DNA of 64,000 nt from Gavia stellata. Taxonomy: Eukaryota > Chordata > Aves > Gaviiformes > Gaviidae. The translations under genes were made by a program, and so were the position numbers. The notes under the pieces were generated by a model that ran no database searches, was not told the DNA's origin, and saw only the letters and a list, made by a program, of their open reading frames with translations. The stretch is from assembly GCF_030936135.1 (NCBI RefSeq), contig NC_082604.1, positions 4,347,001 to 4,411,000 of the forward strand. Reading direction: 5' to 3'. Within the stretch, counting starts at the first letter, position 1, and each line of letters opens with the position of its first letter. Below are positions 54,101 through 59,300 of the stretch, one piece after another.

Positions 54101-54130
54101 ACAGATCCAGCAGCACATGTGGAATTATGA
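9072..54130 (+). CDS. UGGT1: UGGT1, UDP-glucose:glycoprotein glucosyltransferase 1 (41 coding exons)
   Basis: UGGT1 recognises incompletely folded glycoproteins in the ER lumen and transfers glucose from UDP-glucose to their Man9GlcNAc2 glycans, returning them to calnexin/calreticulin. I joined 41 exons; all phases agree and give 1568 codons plus TGA, against 1555 residues in human. Order: basic leader 1-37, hydrophobic signal about 38-55, thioredoxin-like and beta-sandwich sensor region to about 1240, and GT24 catalytic domain about 1290-1550. Catalytic features are intact: FVDAD with Asp1373/Asp1375, and LDQDLPNN with Gln1468 and Asn1472. Their spacing of 95 and 99 residues from the first Asp equals that of the mutationally defined rat residues as I recall them. 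The C-terminus HVEL is a KDEL-like ER retrieval signal (human REEL). Visible N-glycosylation sequons include NAT and NDS. Divergent SAP130 next door and closer similarity to UGGT1 than UGGT2 support orthology. Confidence 0.97.
9101..9146 (+). promoter_or_regulatory. Three ETS core motifs (CGGAAG) inside exon 1 coding sequence
   Basis: CGGAAG occurs at 9101-9106, 9116-9121 and 9141-9146, all in the same orientation and all within codons of the predicted leader. ETS/GABP sites in CpG promoters usually sit close to the transcription start. These bases may be both promoter and coding sequence. Confidence 0.55.
12078..12216 (+). CDS. UGGT1: UGGT1 exon 2 (signal sequence)
   Basis: Encodes residues 33-78. 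Acceptor TTTTTTAG|GC, donor ATGAG|GTAAGC. It contains [17 protein letters not shown], the hydrophobic signal core, then NGDSKAV, where cleavage is likely and the conserved mature protein begins. Met38 lies in a strong AAAATGG context. Confidence 0.95.
12296..12339. repeat. 22-bp tandem duplication in UGGT1 intron 2
   Basis: GTGGTGCTTTGGATTCTG occurs at 12298 and again at 12320, giving two adjacent copies with a 22-bp period. Confidence 0.9.
13602..13684 (+). CDS. UGGT1: UGGT1 exon 3
   Basis: Encodes residues 79-106. Acceptor CTCAG|TG, donor [23 protein letters not shown] is conserved with mammalian UGGT1; this is the start of the first thioredoxin-like domain. Confidence 0.95.
14240..14370 (+). 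CDS. UGGT1: UGGT1 exon 4
   Basis: Encodes residues 107-150. Acceptor TTGCAG|GT, donor [32 protein letters not shown] is a conserved helical segment of the first thioredoxin-like domain. Confidence 0.95.
15229..15341 (+). CDS. UGGT1: UGGT1 exon 5
   Basis: Encodes residues 151-187. Acceptor ATACAG|AT, donor GAAAG|GTATTT. It reads [11 protein letters not shown] then [10 protein letters not shown]; both cysteines match the human positions. Confidence 0.95.
16502..16676 (+). CDS. UGGT1: UGGT1 exon 6
   Basis: Encodes residues 188-246. Acceptor CTTAG|GCC, donor [32 protein letters not shown] and EIGSEEF are conserved. Confidence 0.95.
17978..18074 (+). CDS. UGGT1: UGGT1 exon 7
   Basis: Encodes residues 247-278. 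Acceptor TTACAG|AA, donor [30 protein letters not shown] is essentially invariant in vertebrate UGGT1. Confidence 0.96.
19741..19819 (+). CDS. UGGT1: UGGT1 exon 8
   Basis: Encodes residues 279-304. Acceptor TTACAG|GC, donor CTAAG|GTAAAA. It contains NAT, an N-glycosylation sequon also present (as NTT) in human, and [14 protein letters not shown]. Confidence 0.95.
20013..20113 (+). CDS. UGGT1: UGGT1 exon 9
   Basis: Encodes residues 305-338. Acceptor TTTAG|GC, donor [31 protein letters not shown] is conserved. Confidence 0.95.
20955..21054 (+). CDS. UGGT1: UGGT1 exon 10
   Basis: Encodes residues 339-371. Acceptor TTCTAG|AT, donor [21 protein letters not shown] and [13 protein letters not shown] are conserved. 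Confidence 0.95.
22195..22255 (+). CDS. UGGT1: UGGT1 exon 11
   Basis: Encodes residues 372-392, a short 61-nt exon. Acceptor CTGTAG|AG, donor AAAAG|GTAATG. It reads [20 protein letters not shown]. Confidence 0.93.
23524..23600 (-). mobile_element. CR1 LINE, 3'-end fragment
   Basis: On the minus strand the sequence reads CAATGACCTCCAGAGGTCCC, then TTACAACCC and ends TATGATTCTG. This matches the conserved 3' end of avian CR1 elements, including the ATTCTRTG-type terminus. Only about 75 bp remain (5' truncated), as is usual for CR1. It lies in UGGT1 intron 11, opposite to the gene. Confidence 0.75.
25362..25453 (+). CDS. UGGT1: UGGT1 exon 12
   Basis: Encodes residues 393-422. Acceptor TTTCAG|TA, donor [28 protein letters not shown] is conserved. 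It follows one of the longest introns of the gene (3.1 kb). Confidence 0.95.
26120..26270 (+). CDS. UGGT1: UGGT1 exon 13
   Basis: Encodes residues 423-473. Acceptor TTCCAG|CT, donor ATTTCA|GTGCGT (a less common donor). [20 protein letters not shown] is conserved. Confidence 0.95.
26543..26662 (+). CDS. UGGT1: UGGT1 exon 14
   Basis: Encodes residues 474-513, exactly 40 codons. Acceptor TCTTAG|TGG, donor [29 protein letters not shown] is conserved. Confidence 0.95.
27646..27735 (+). mobile_element. Possible MIR/CORE-SINE fragment
   Basis: GGGCCTCATCTCCCTGGCAG, then TATAAAATAGGACTGATGAT resembles the MIR 3' part (CCTCAGTTTCC, CTGTAAAATGGG, ATAAT). Degenerate; identified by eye only. Confidence 0.4.
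27802..27887 (+). CDS. UGGT1: UGGT1 exon 15
   Basis: Encodes residues 514-541. Acceptor ACGCAG|GTG, donor CTGAG|GTAATC. It reads [15 protein letters not shown] then SNHIPLR. The hydrophobic strand VLIVDP is typical of the thioredoxin-like folds in the sensor region. Confidence 0.95.
28160..28240 (+). mobile_element. Possible MIR/CORE-SINE core fragment
   Basis: AAGTTTGATTCCTGGCTGCT, then CTGCTCAAAATCTTACCAGC resembles the tRNA B-box and core region of MIR (GGTTCGAATCCTGGCTCTGCC, ACTTACTAGC). Lies just before exon 16. Degenerate; by eye only. Confidence 0.4.
28340..28475 (+). CDS. UGGT1: UGGT1 exon 16
   Basis: Encodes residues 542-587. Acceptor TTGCAG|GA, donor [32 protein letters not shown] is conserved and contains an NDS sequon. 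It ends with MS where human has TH, a small local difference. Confidence 0.95.
29402..29533 (+). CDS. UGGT1: UGGT1 exon 17
   Basis: Encodes residues 588-631. Acceptor TTTCAG|AT, donor [29 protein letters not shown] and [11 protein letters not shown] are conserved. Confidence 0.95.
31306..31470 (+). CDS. UGGT1: UGGT1 exon 18
   Basis: Encodes residues 632-686, exactly 55 codons. Acceptor AATTAG|GC, donor [27 protein letters not shown] and FQRAVYL are conserved parts of the sensor region. Confidence 0.96.
31591..31610. repeat. (GTT)n microsatellite
   Basis: About six GTT units between G- and T-rich runs in UGGT1 intron 18. Confidence 0.9.
31709..31829 (+). CDS. UGGT1: UGGT1 exon 19
   Basis: Encodes residues 687-726. 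Acceptor CTTCAG|GG, donor [31 protein letters not shown] is near-invariant. Confidence 0.96.
32630..32728 (+). CDS. UGGT1: UGGT1 exon 20
   Basis: Encodes residues 727-759. Acceptor CCTCAG|AT, donor [26 protein letters not shown] then NSMTYLTKK; it precedes the microexon. Confidence 0.95.
34122..34145 (+). CDS. UGGT1: UGGT1 microexon 21 (24 nt)
   Basis: Encodes residues 760-767, GMSSKEIY, the same octapeptide as human UGGT1. Acceptor GACCAG|GA, donor CTATG|GTAACT, phase 1 at both ends. Because the length is a multiple of three, skipping it would keep the frame and remove eight residues from a lysine/serine-rich surface segment. Too short for ORF-based detection; found from flanking phases and the protein family. 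Confidence 0.95.
34686..34780 (+). CDS. UGGT1: UGGT1 exon 22
   Basis: Encodes residues 768-799. Acceptor TTGCAG|AT, donor [29 protein letters not shown] then [12 protein letters not shown] are conserved. Confidence 0.96.
35447..35653 (+). CDS. UGGT1: UGGT1 exon 23
   Basis: Encodes residues 800-868, the longest coding exon (69 codons). Acceptor ACACAG|AA, donor [37 protein letters not shown] and [10 protein letters not shown] are conserved. Confidence 0.96.
36295..36426 (+). CDS. UGGT1: UGGT1 exon 24
   Basis: Encodes residues 869-912. Acceptor TTTCAG|GG, donor [32 protein letters not shown] and RAVISNGR are conserved. Confidence 0.96.
37380..37510 (+). CDS. UGGT1: UGGT1 exon 25
   Basis: Encodes residues 913-955. 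Acceptor TTGTAG|AT, donor [31 protein letters not shown] is conserved. Confidence 0.95.
39901..39996 (+). CDS. UGGT1: UGGT1 exon 26
   Basis: Encodes residues 956-987. A long pyrimidine tract precedes acceptor TTTCAG|TG; donor [30 protein letters not shown] is conserved. Confidence 0.95.
40332..40434 (+). CDS. UGGT1: UGGT1 exon 27
   Basis: Encodes residues 988-1022. Acceptor TTTAG|TG, donor [32 protein letters not shown] then AQRLAPLLL are conserved. Confidence 0.96.
40925..41004 (+). CDS. UGGT1: UGGT1 exon 28
   Basis: Encodes residues 1023-1048. Acceptor TTTAG|GT, donor [31 protein letters not shown] is conserved. Confidence 0.96.
41496..41685 (+). CDS. UGGT1: UGGT1 exon 29
   Basis: Encodes residues 1049-1112. 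Acceptor TTTCAG|CT, donor [24 protein letters not shown] and [20 protein letters not shown] are conserved. Confidence 0.97.
44050..44208 (+). CDS. UGGT1: UGGT1 exon 30
   Basis: Encodes residues 1113-1165. Acceptor TTACAG|GT, donor [32 protein letters not shown] and [19 protein letters not shown] are conserved parts of the beta-sandwich region. Confidence 0.97.
44620..44945 (+). mobile_element. Old CR1/L3-like LINE 3' fragment
   Basis: Successive stretches follow CR1/L3 3' regions: GAGAGAGTCAGTAGGAATAA, then GAATTGCTTAATTTAGTTGAG, GGACTGAAATTATGGCAAGG, AACTGGAATAAATTGCCCGG and a final TTTAAATGTATTCAAGAA. The similarity is spread over about 320 bp in the gene's orientation (UGGT1 intron 30) and is diverged, suggesting an ancient insertion. 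Identified by eye. Confidence 0.6.
45995..46080 (+). CDS. UGGT1: UGGT1 exon 31
   Basis: Encodes residues 1166-1193. Acceptor TTACAG|GG, donor [23 protein letters not shown] then [13 protein letters not shown] are conserved. Confidence 0.96.
46412..46496 (+). CDS. UGGT1: UGGT1 exon 32
   Basis: Encodes residues 1194-1222. Acceptor TTTCAG|CC, donor GTGAAG|GTGAGT, phase 0 end. [20 protein letters not shown] then KSKIIKVK. It is the last exon before the linker to the catalytic domain and also the upstream partner of the candidate alternative exon at 46980. Confidence 0.96.
46980..47027 (+). other. Candidate alternative terminal/poison exon of UGGT1
   Basis: A pyrimidine-rich TCTCTCTCTTAG acceptor is followed in the phase left by exon 32 (phase 0) by 15 open codons, [15 protein letters not shown], and TAA. 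Use would end the protein at about 1237 residues, without the GT24 domain, or trigger decay. No AATAAA is seen before exon 33, so a terminal exon is less likely than a cassette exon. It may be chance. Confidence 0.25.
47510..47598 (+). CDS. UGGT1: UGGT1 exon 33
   Basis: Encodes residues 1223-1251. Acceptor TTACAG|GT, donor [31 protein letters not shown] then [10 protein letters not shown] form the acidic linker preceding the catalytic domain; this is UGGT1-like. Confidence 0.96.
47948..47993 (+). repeat. Poly-G tract and G-rich repeat in intron 33
   Basis: Twenty-two consecutive G residues (47948-47969) are followed by a second copy of CCAGCATGGGG and another G8 run. The sense RNA could form a G-quadruplex. 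The tract length is unlikely to be accurate in any assembly. Confidence 0.9.
48121..48225 (+). CDS. UGGT1: UGGT1 exon 34
   Basis: Encodes residues 1252-1286. Acceptor TTTCAG|GG, donor [31 protein letters not shown] leads into the GT24 domain. Confidence 0.96.
48802..48886 (+). CDS. UGGT1: UGGT1 exon 35
   Basis: Encodes residues 1287-1315. Acceptor TGATAG|CA, donor TTCAAG|GTTTGT (weak). [20 protein letters not shown] is the first strand-helix unit of the glycosyltransferase fold. Confidence 0.96.
50243..50425 (+). CDS. UGGT1: UGGT1 exon 36 (catalytic DxD motif)
   Basis: Encodes residues 1316-1376, exactly 61 codons. Acceptor CTGCAG|GA, donor ATCAG|GTAACA. Contains [20 protein letters not shown] and FVDADQ: Asp1373 and Asp1375 form the metal/UDP-glucose-binding DxD of GT24 enzymes. 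The intron follows this motif by one residue. Confidence 0.97.
51610..51770 (+). CDS. UGGT1: UGGT1 exon 37
   Basis: Encodes residues 1377-1429. Acceptor CTTCAG|AT, donor [32 protein letters not shown] and [18 protein letters not shown] are GT24 core sequences. Confidence 0.97.
52269..52383 (+). CDS. UGGT1: UGGT1 exon 38
   Basis: Encodes residues 1430-1468. Acceptor ATGTAG|TG, donor [32 protein letters not shown] then [11 protein letters not shown]; Gln1468 corresponds by spacing to a catalytic Gln in rat UGGT. Confidence 0.97.
53029..53145 (+). CDS. UGGT1: UGGT1 exon 39
   Basis: Encodes residues 1469-1507. Acceptor CATCAG|GA, donor [32 protein letters not shown] then WCETWCDD are invariant GT24 sequence; Asn1472 is the second conserved catalytic-site residue after the DxD. 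Confidence 0.97.
53487..53646 (+). CDS. UGGT1: UGGT1 exon 40
   Basis: Encodes residues 1508-1560. Acceptor TTGCAG|TG, donor [32 protein letters not shown] then [11 protein letters not shown] are conserved. The following lysine/glutamate-rich tail diverges from mammals. Confidence 0.95.
54105..54130 (+). CDS. UGGT1: UGGT1 exon 41 (C-terminus HVEL, stop)
   Basis: Encodes residues 1561-1568, DPAAHVEL, then TGA. Acceptor CTACAG|AT, phase matched to exon 40. HVEL is a KDEL-class ER retrieval tetrapeptide in the position of human REEL, which supports this splice choice over reading through exon 40. Too short for ORF-based detection. Confidence 0.93.
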
Positions 54131-55060
54131 TCCATGGAGAAAAATTCAAGTTAGACTGTTTCATAGACAATTTTTATATTGAAAGCTAGTTTTTTCCGGT
54201 ATGTCTGCAAAACTGCTGAATAATTGAATGGGATGATGTATGCATTTTTATTACTTGCCTTTGGGTTAATTTCTGCATATGAAATAGGATCTGGATTGCT
54301 GGAATTAGCATTACTGTTTTTTTGCACCTGTGGTGGAGATGAAAGAGCCCATGATGGAATTTAGCATTTCAGAAACAAAAACTTCAAAACGCACTGGAAA
54401 AGCCACAGCCTGTTCCTTCAGCTGTTGCTACCTCCACCACTGATGAAGATCCTGTTAGCCTCAGATCTAACTTGAGAGCCTGGAAATCGCAGACCCATTG
54501 AGCCGTTGGCTAGAACATAAGTCCTAACCTCAACTGATGGACATAATTTTTCCAGGTAACATTAAAAGGCTCAGAATCATGCCTTCAGTTTGGGATACTG
54601 TTTTATCTGCAGGTTTTCAAACAATCGGAAATGCTTCTCAGATTTGTTCAGTATGCCCTTGATTTTGTAGCAAATGCAGCATTACTTAGATTTTCTATCT
54701 CCTGTCTTCATTAATTGCCCAACTTTTGAAGGTTTGGCTTAATGTAAAGCTACCCCAATCTATTTAAATGCCCACCCAAGTACAAATGCCTAAGCTTACA
54801 ACGTGAGCAGAACATTGAATTTGACAGCTCAGTTCATCCTAGCCCATCTGACTTGAATCAAAGTGCCCTCCTCCCTTCCTCCTCAAAGTTTAAATCAGTC
54901 TGCAAAACTGGTAGGGCCTTACTATTGCTGTGGTTCACTGATTCAGGAATGTTTTTTGTTTATGAAAAATCTGTGGAAGCTCTTCATCATGTAAATTTCG
55001 TTAACTTTATTTTTCTTCAAACAGATGTTGTCACATCAATAAAAACTTTGGAGTTCTTAG
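54131..55060 (+). other. UGGT1: UGGT1 3' UTR (minimal form)
   Basis: Non-coding sequence from the stop codon to just past the first canonical AATAAA at 55038-55043. An ATTAAA variant lies at 54561. Longer isoforms are possible, using AATAAA at 56434, 57615, 58538 or 62174. Confidence 0.7.
55038..55043 (+). terminator. Candidate UGGT1 polyadenylation signal AATAAA
   Basis: First canonical hexamer after the stop codon, about 0.9 kb downstream, followed by T-rich sequence. Cleavage site use cannot be confirmed from sequence alone. Confidence 0.6.
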
Positions 55061-58000
55061 GTCTTAAGCTTTAGTTCACACTCAGTCCTTTGATCCTTTT
55101 TGCTTTGCACGCATTACAGTCCTAATTTGAATATTGGGGTTTCTGAATATTTCACCTGCATTTGTTTTCAATTCTGTGCACAGACAAGAAAACATTTTCC
55201 TGCAAGGATTAATTACCCTGGGCTAGTTTTATCATTCTTATTCACGTCTTAATTTTTAAAGATGATACTGCCACAGTTCTGTGTTATCAACATACCCATT
55301 AAAAAAAAATCCTCAATCCCTGTTTCCCTCATTCTGTAGGATTATTGTCTGTTCCCTAGAACACCGAGAAGTTGATGAGTTAAAATGTAACAGCTAAAGT
55401 AGTAGTAAAACACAGCTCCCTGTGCAGTGCTTCTTTAGAAATCCAAACTGGGCTCATTTCTGCCTCCCATGTTTTTATACAGGTATATGTTCTGTGCTGT
55501 AAGAGCTTCACACTAAAGATAATCCTAACTTAAGATAAATGTTTTGGAAGAAGCTGAAAGACAGCAGTTGTAGTGTTTAAACTGTTCAACAGGGCAACTG
55601 AACAAAAAAGCAGCTCTTCTCCAGCCAGCTCAAGAAAGGGCCCAAATCACTAACCCAAACTCTTAAAAAAACATGTTAAAAGAAATAGCCAGGGTCCCTT
55701 AAACGCAGATTGCGGGCACTGTTGACATGGTCAGTAAACTAATCAGTAACACTGCACATACGCTTCTGGTGGGTATCAGAAGTGGGTAATTCTAGAAAGG
55801 TATAGGAAAGGACAGTTTCTAATCTCCCCCTCTTCAGAGGGAAAGCTGTACAAACATGGGGGGCTGGGTATCATCAAACCATGAACTTACAGGGTATGAG
55901 TTATCAGCTTAGGTATTTTCCACTTTGTGGGTTTTTAAATTCAGATAGTCTCCCTGATGCTCTGTAAATTACAAGTGGCTTACGCTTCCCATCAAAACTG
56001 TTCCAGTTAAGGATAAGCAGACTTACAGTAGAAGGATTTTTTTTCCTAGTTTAAAAAACAATAATGTACCTGCCAACAAGTTAAAGTAATTACATACTAT
56101 ATTAATTAGCCTATTTTAAACAGATAATACAGCATGTGTAAGATTACCCTTTCTGTGTTCAGCTACAACCCACTTATGCCCCTTCGGAGCACATGGAATG
56201 GCACAGGGCGAGGCTGGCAGCAGCTGTACACCAGAGTTTCATCCAGGGAGGGATGGGCACAGTAGAGGAGGATCACTCAGGATAGATGGTGGGTGGGCGG
56301 GGAAAGAATCTGCCCAAGCCCTCAGAACAAGCAAAGTGCAAGTTTTCTGCAAAACAAGACCCTCTCCTATAGAGAACCATATTTGGCTTTTTTTTTTTTT
56401 TAAATATTATTAGAAGCCAGAAGATAAATAGAGAATAAAGTAACCTCTTAAATGTGGCACAGTATTTACAATGCCTTGGTTGGAACTGAATAAGGAGAAA
56501 ACATTTTTAAATTAAATGTCAGTTACAGAATTTTTTTTTAAGTTATGCTCTTCCATTCTAATCGTTAATGTATACACTTAAACACCCACACTGCATACTT
56601 TTCTTTTTAAATTACAAGATCTAGCAAGCTATGGAGAGTATTTTTGTTCCGTCTGGTTAACAGAGACCTTGCTCTTCTGTTAAGCTCTTATTAATGAAAA
56701 AAAAAAATCTAACTCACAATTGATGTAGAAAGCAAGCAGAAACATGTATTGTGAGATTTTGTACCTTTTGCAGTACTCTTAGAGTCCTGTACCTGTTCTC
56801 AAGTACGTTACCAAATGCACATGGTACTAATCATTCTGAATGTGAACTACTCCGTTTTTTTCCTGGGAAGCCACTATTTATTTGCACACAAGAACAACAA
56901 TCATAAGAGGGGAATAGTCACTTATTTTGGATCTGTGAATATGCTGGCTCGTAGTGCTCAACGGGGCCTTAAAAGAAAAATCTTTTGACAGCTCCATCTA
57001 GAAGGAATCTCAGAGTAAGATGATTACTGAAATAGAGCTGCGTCTGATCGTACCACTGATGGGCTGTTCCTGTAAACTAGTAAGACCGATAAGAAAAAAT
57101 AGAAAATGGGGATTACAGAGGTCACAACATAACTCTGGATCCCTCAGACTAGAAAAGCCACTGCTGTGGCAAAGTGATGGTACTGTTCCCAATCTCTGGG
57201 AACAGGCAGCTTGTCCTCTTGGTGAAAAATTCATACTGAAAAATGTCCAGTACTTTATTTTAAAAGGGAGATTTCACTGCCTTACTAGAACACAAATAGC
57301 AAAGAAATATGTTTTTAAGATTTCTCTTTCATTTAGCTATTGGAGGATTGGTTGTAAAGGAAATCGAAGGGGTGGGACATGTACAAAGCAGTAAATATCC
57401 AGTCACAATTTTAGGAACCAAAACTTTTTTTTTTGTATAAACAGTTTTGCATATCCAAATCTTCTGTAATCTGTTCAAGAATATACCATAACTCAGTGTG
57501 GCACTGATACCTACTGACCCAAGATATTGGGAGTTACTCTCTACTGAATGTTAACTGAACGGAGATTACAGTGAGTTTCCCAGTACAGTGGCAACAAAAA
57601 GATGTGTCTAACATAATAAAGCCTCTTCTGTTCTTTACCCATGCCTCTCATGTCCATTACTTTGGGTCTGGTAACAGATGTTTTAATGGCGTTGCCTAGA
57701 GTACATTTTTCACTTGTTCTTGTATTCAAGTGTTGGGATACTGTTGAAAGGCTTCTAGAAGGGAAAAGTAACGAGTTCCTCCTCCAAACCAGTCTTGTTA
57801 ATCATGGTATTAAAGTAACCCCTAAACTGAGATACTTCTGTTAAAGAAATGACAGAAATATTTTACATTGAAGGTAGAGTTATATCTCTCTTTCAACTCT
57901 ACCTACTACTAATAAAAAAAGGTGCTTCTATGTCAGTTTTCTTCGTTTGATTAAGTTTTACACTGATACATTCATAGTAAGCACTCAGAAAAGTTAGTGT

Positions 58001-59240
58001 TTCTCAAATAATGCTTGTAACTGTAAAGCTGTGTCTGGGTCTCTTTCAGAGTTTGGAATTCATTCCCAACCCCTCTGGGACTCTGAGAAAAGCCTCTCAA
58101 CCAGAGCATCTTTATTATTCAAAGACCTATGAAATAGACAGTTTTACACAGGAAGCTCAGTTGAATGCCATAGAAATATGTATTTGGTTTCCTACAGTTG
58201 GCCGTTTGAACTTGCTCAGGTTTGGAAAATGAGAACAAATCCTAGGAGACAACTAAAAGGGGAAAAGGAAGCAGCCAGAAAGAATAAATACATGCCATAT
58301 GCCTCTTGCCTCCTCAGCCAATAATGGGGTTTGCACACCACCCCCCCCCCCTTTTAATTTTCAAAGTATTTAAGCATGTGACTGTATATCGATACATGGT
58401 TTTATGTCTGAGACTGATTTTCCTCCACCCCAAAAGAGCTAGCTTAAAGGATTAAAACTGATGGCTGTAGGGGGAATGGAAAACGTAGTTTTGAGTCTTT
58501 TTCTACAAACTCCGATTTTTGAAATTGTATTAGACTCAATAAAACAGATATTTTGATGGGCAAACTGTCCCATTCCCTTCCACCCCACCGACCCTATCAA
58601 TACGTGCCTGTAACTTCAGCCATACACCATGTATGGTGTCAGGATAAATGTGTCAGGAAGCACATTCCTCCCGCTGGAACTGTCACACCACATGGATGTC
58701 TCCTTCAGTGCTGTAACACGCCAAGGGCAGCTGCTGTAGGAGCCCACCATGTGCTGGCTTAGCTCTGCACTTCTTGCCACACGTGCAAAGCATTCCTCAA
58801 GGATGTCCAACCTGCCCCTTCACTTTCTCAACAGCAATCGTAAAAGTAATGCCCAGCACCCCTGTCCAGCTCTCATCAATGAGCAGAGCCAGCTTCTCCA
58901 GTGCAAGACTTACTGCCCTGCTCCGAATTAATAGCCTGGGGAGACTCGGTCATCACAGTGCACTGTAACACCACAGAGGCTCACGTGGGGACTGTCCAGC
59001 CCACCCTGTGCTGAGGCTGCAGCCACAGTCTACGCTACAGGCAGATTCCAGCATGTCCACAATGCAGCCCCATACCTATGGGTATCACCATCTGCTGCGT
59101 ATCACCTATGCATGTACTCTTACGGCAGCAGAACAAGTTCTTTCCACTCGGCCTTTCTTCAGCCTGAGATGCCTTTCACTGCAAAGAAGTTACACCTAAA
59201 TTTCTGCTCAGTCATTCCACGTACTAGTTATTGGAATTCA
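55061..59240. other. Region downstream of UGGT1, no gene seen
   Basis: AT-rich sequence with scattered short ORFs, AATAAA hexamers at 56434, 57615 and 58538, and a C-run near 58340. It may be partly long UGGT1 3' UTR. I see no coding exon with plausible splice sites and family similarity. Confidence 0.55.
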
Positions 59241-59249
59241 GAAGATCTT

Positions 59250-59300
59250 GGGGGGGGGCGGGGGGGGACACAACACGGGGACGACACGACAACGACAGGG
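59250..59300 (+). repeat. Poly-G plus ACACGGGGACGACA-type simple repeat
   Basis: G9, C, G8 is followed by imperfect ACAC/CGGGGAC/GACACGAC units. It resembles the G-rich GGGGACAC minisatellites common in birds. Confidence 0.7.

Larger units (their letters stand above)
37511..54104 (+). other. UGGT1: UGGT1 introns 25-40
   Basis: Intron sequence with a CR1/L3-like remnant in intron 30, a candidate alternative exon in intron 32 and a poly-G tract in intron 33. Open frames of up to about 130 codons occur (for example 37654-37980 and 42481-42870), but none resembles a protein family. Confidence 0.65.

Noticed and set aside
57020..57394. 124-codon frame downstream of UGGT1
   Set aside because: Overlapped by an antisense frame, no family resemblance, no promoter or splice context.
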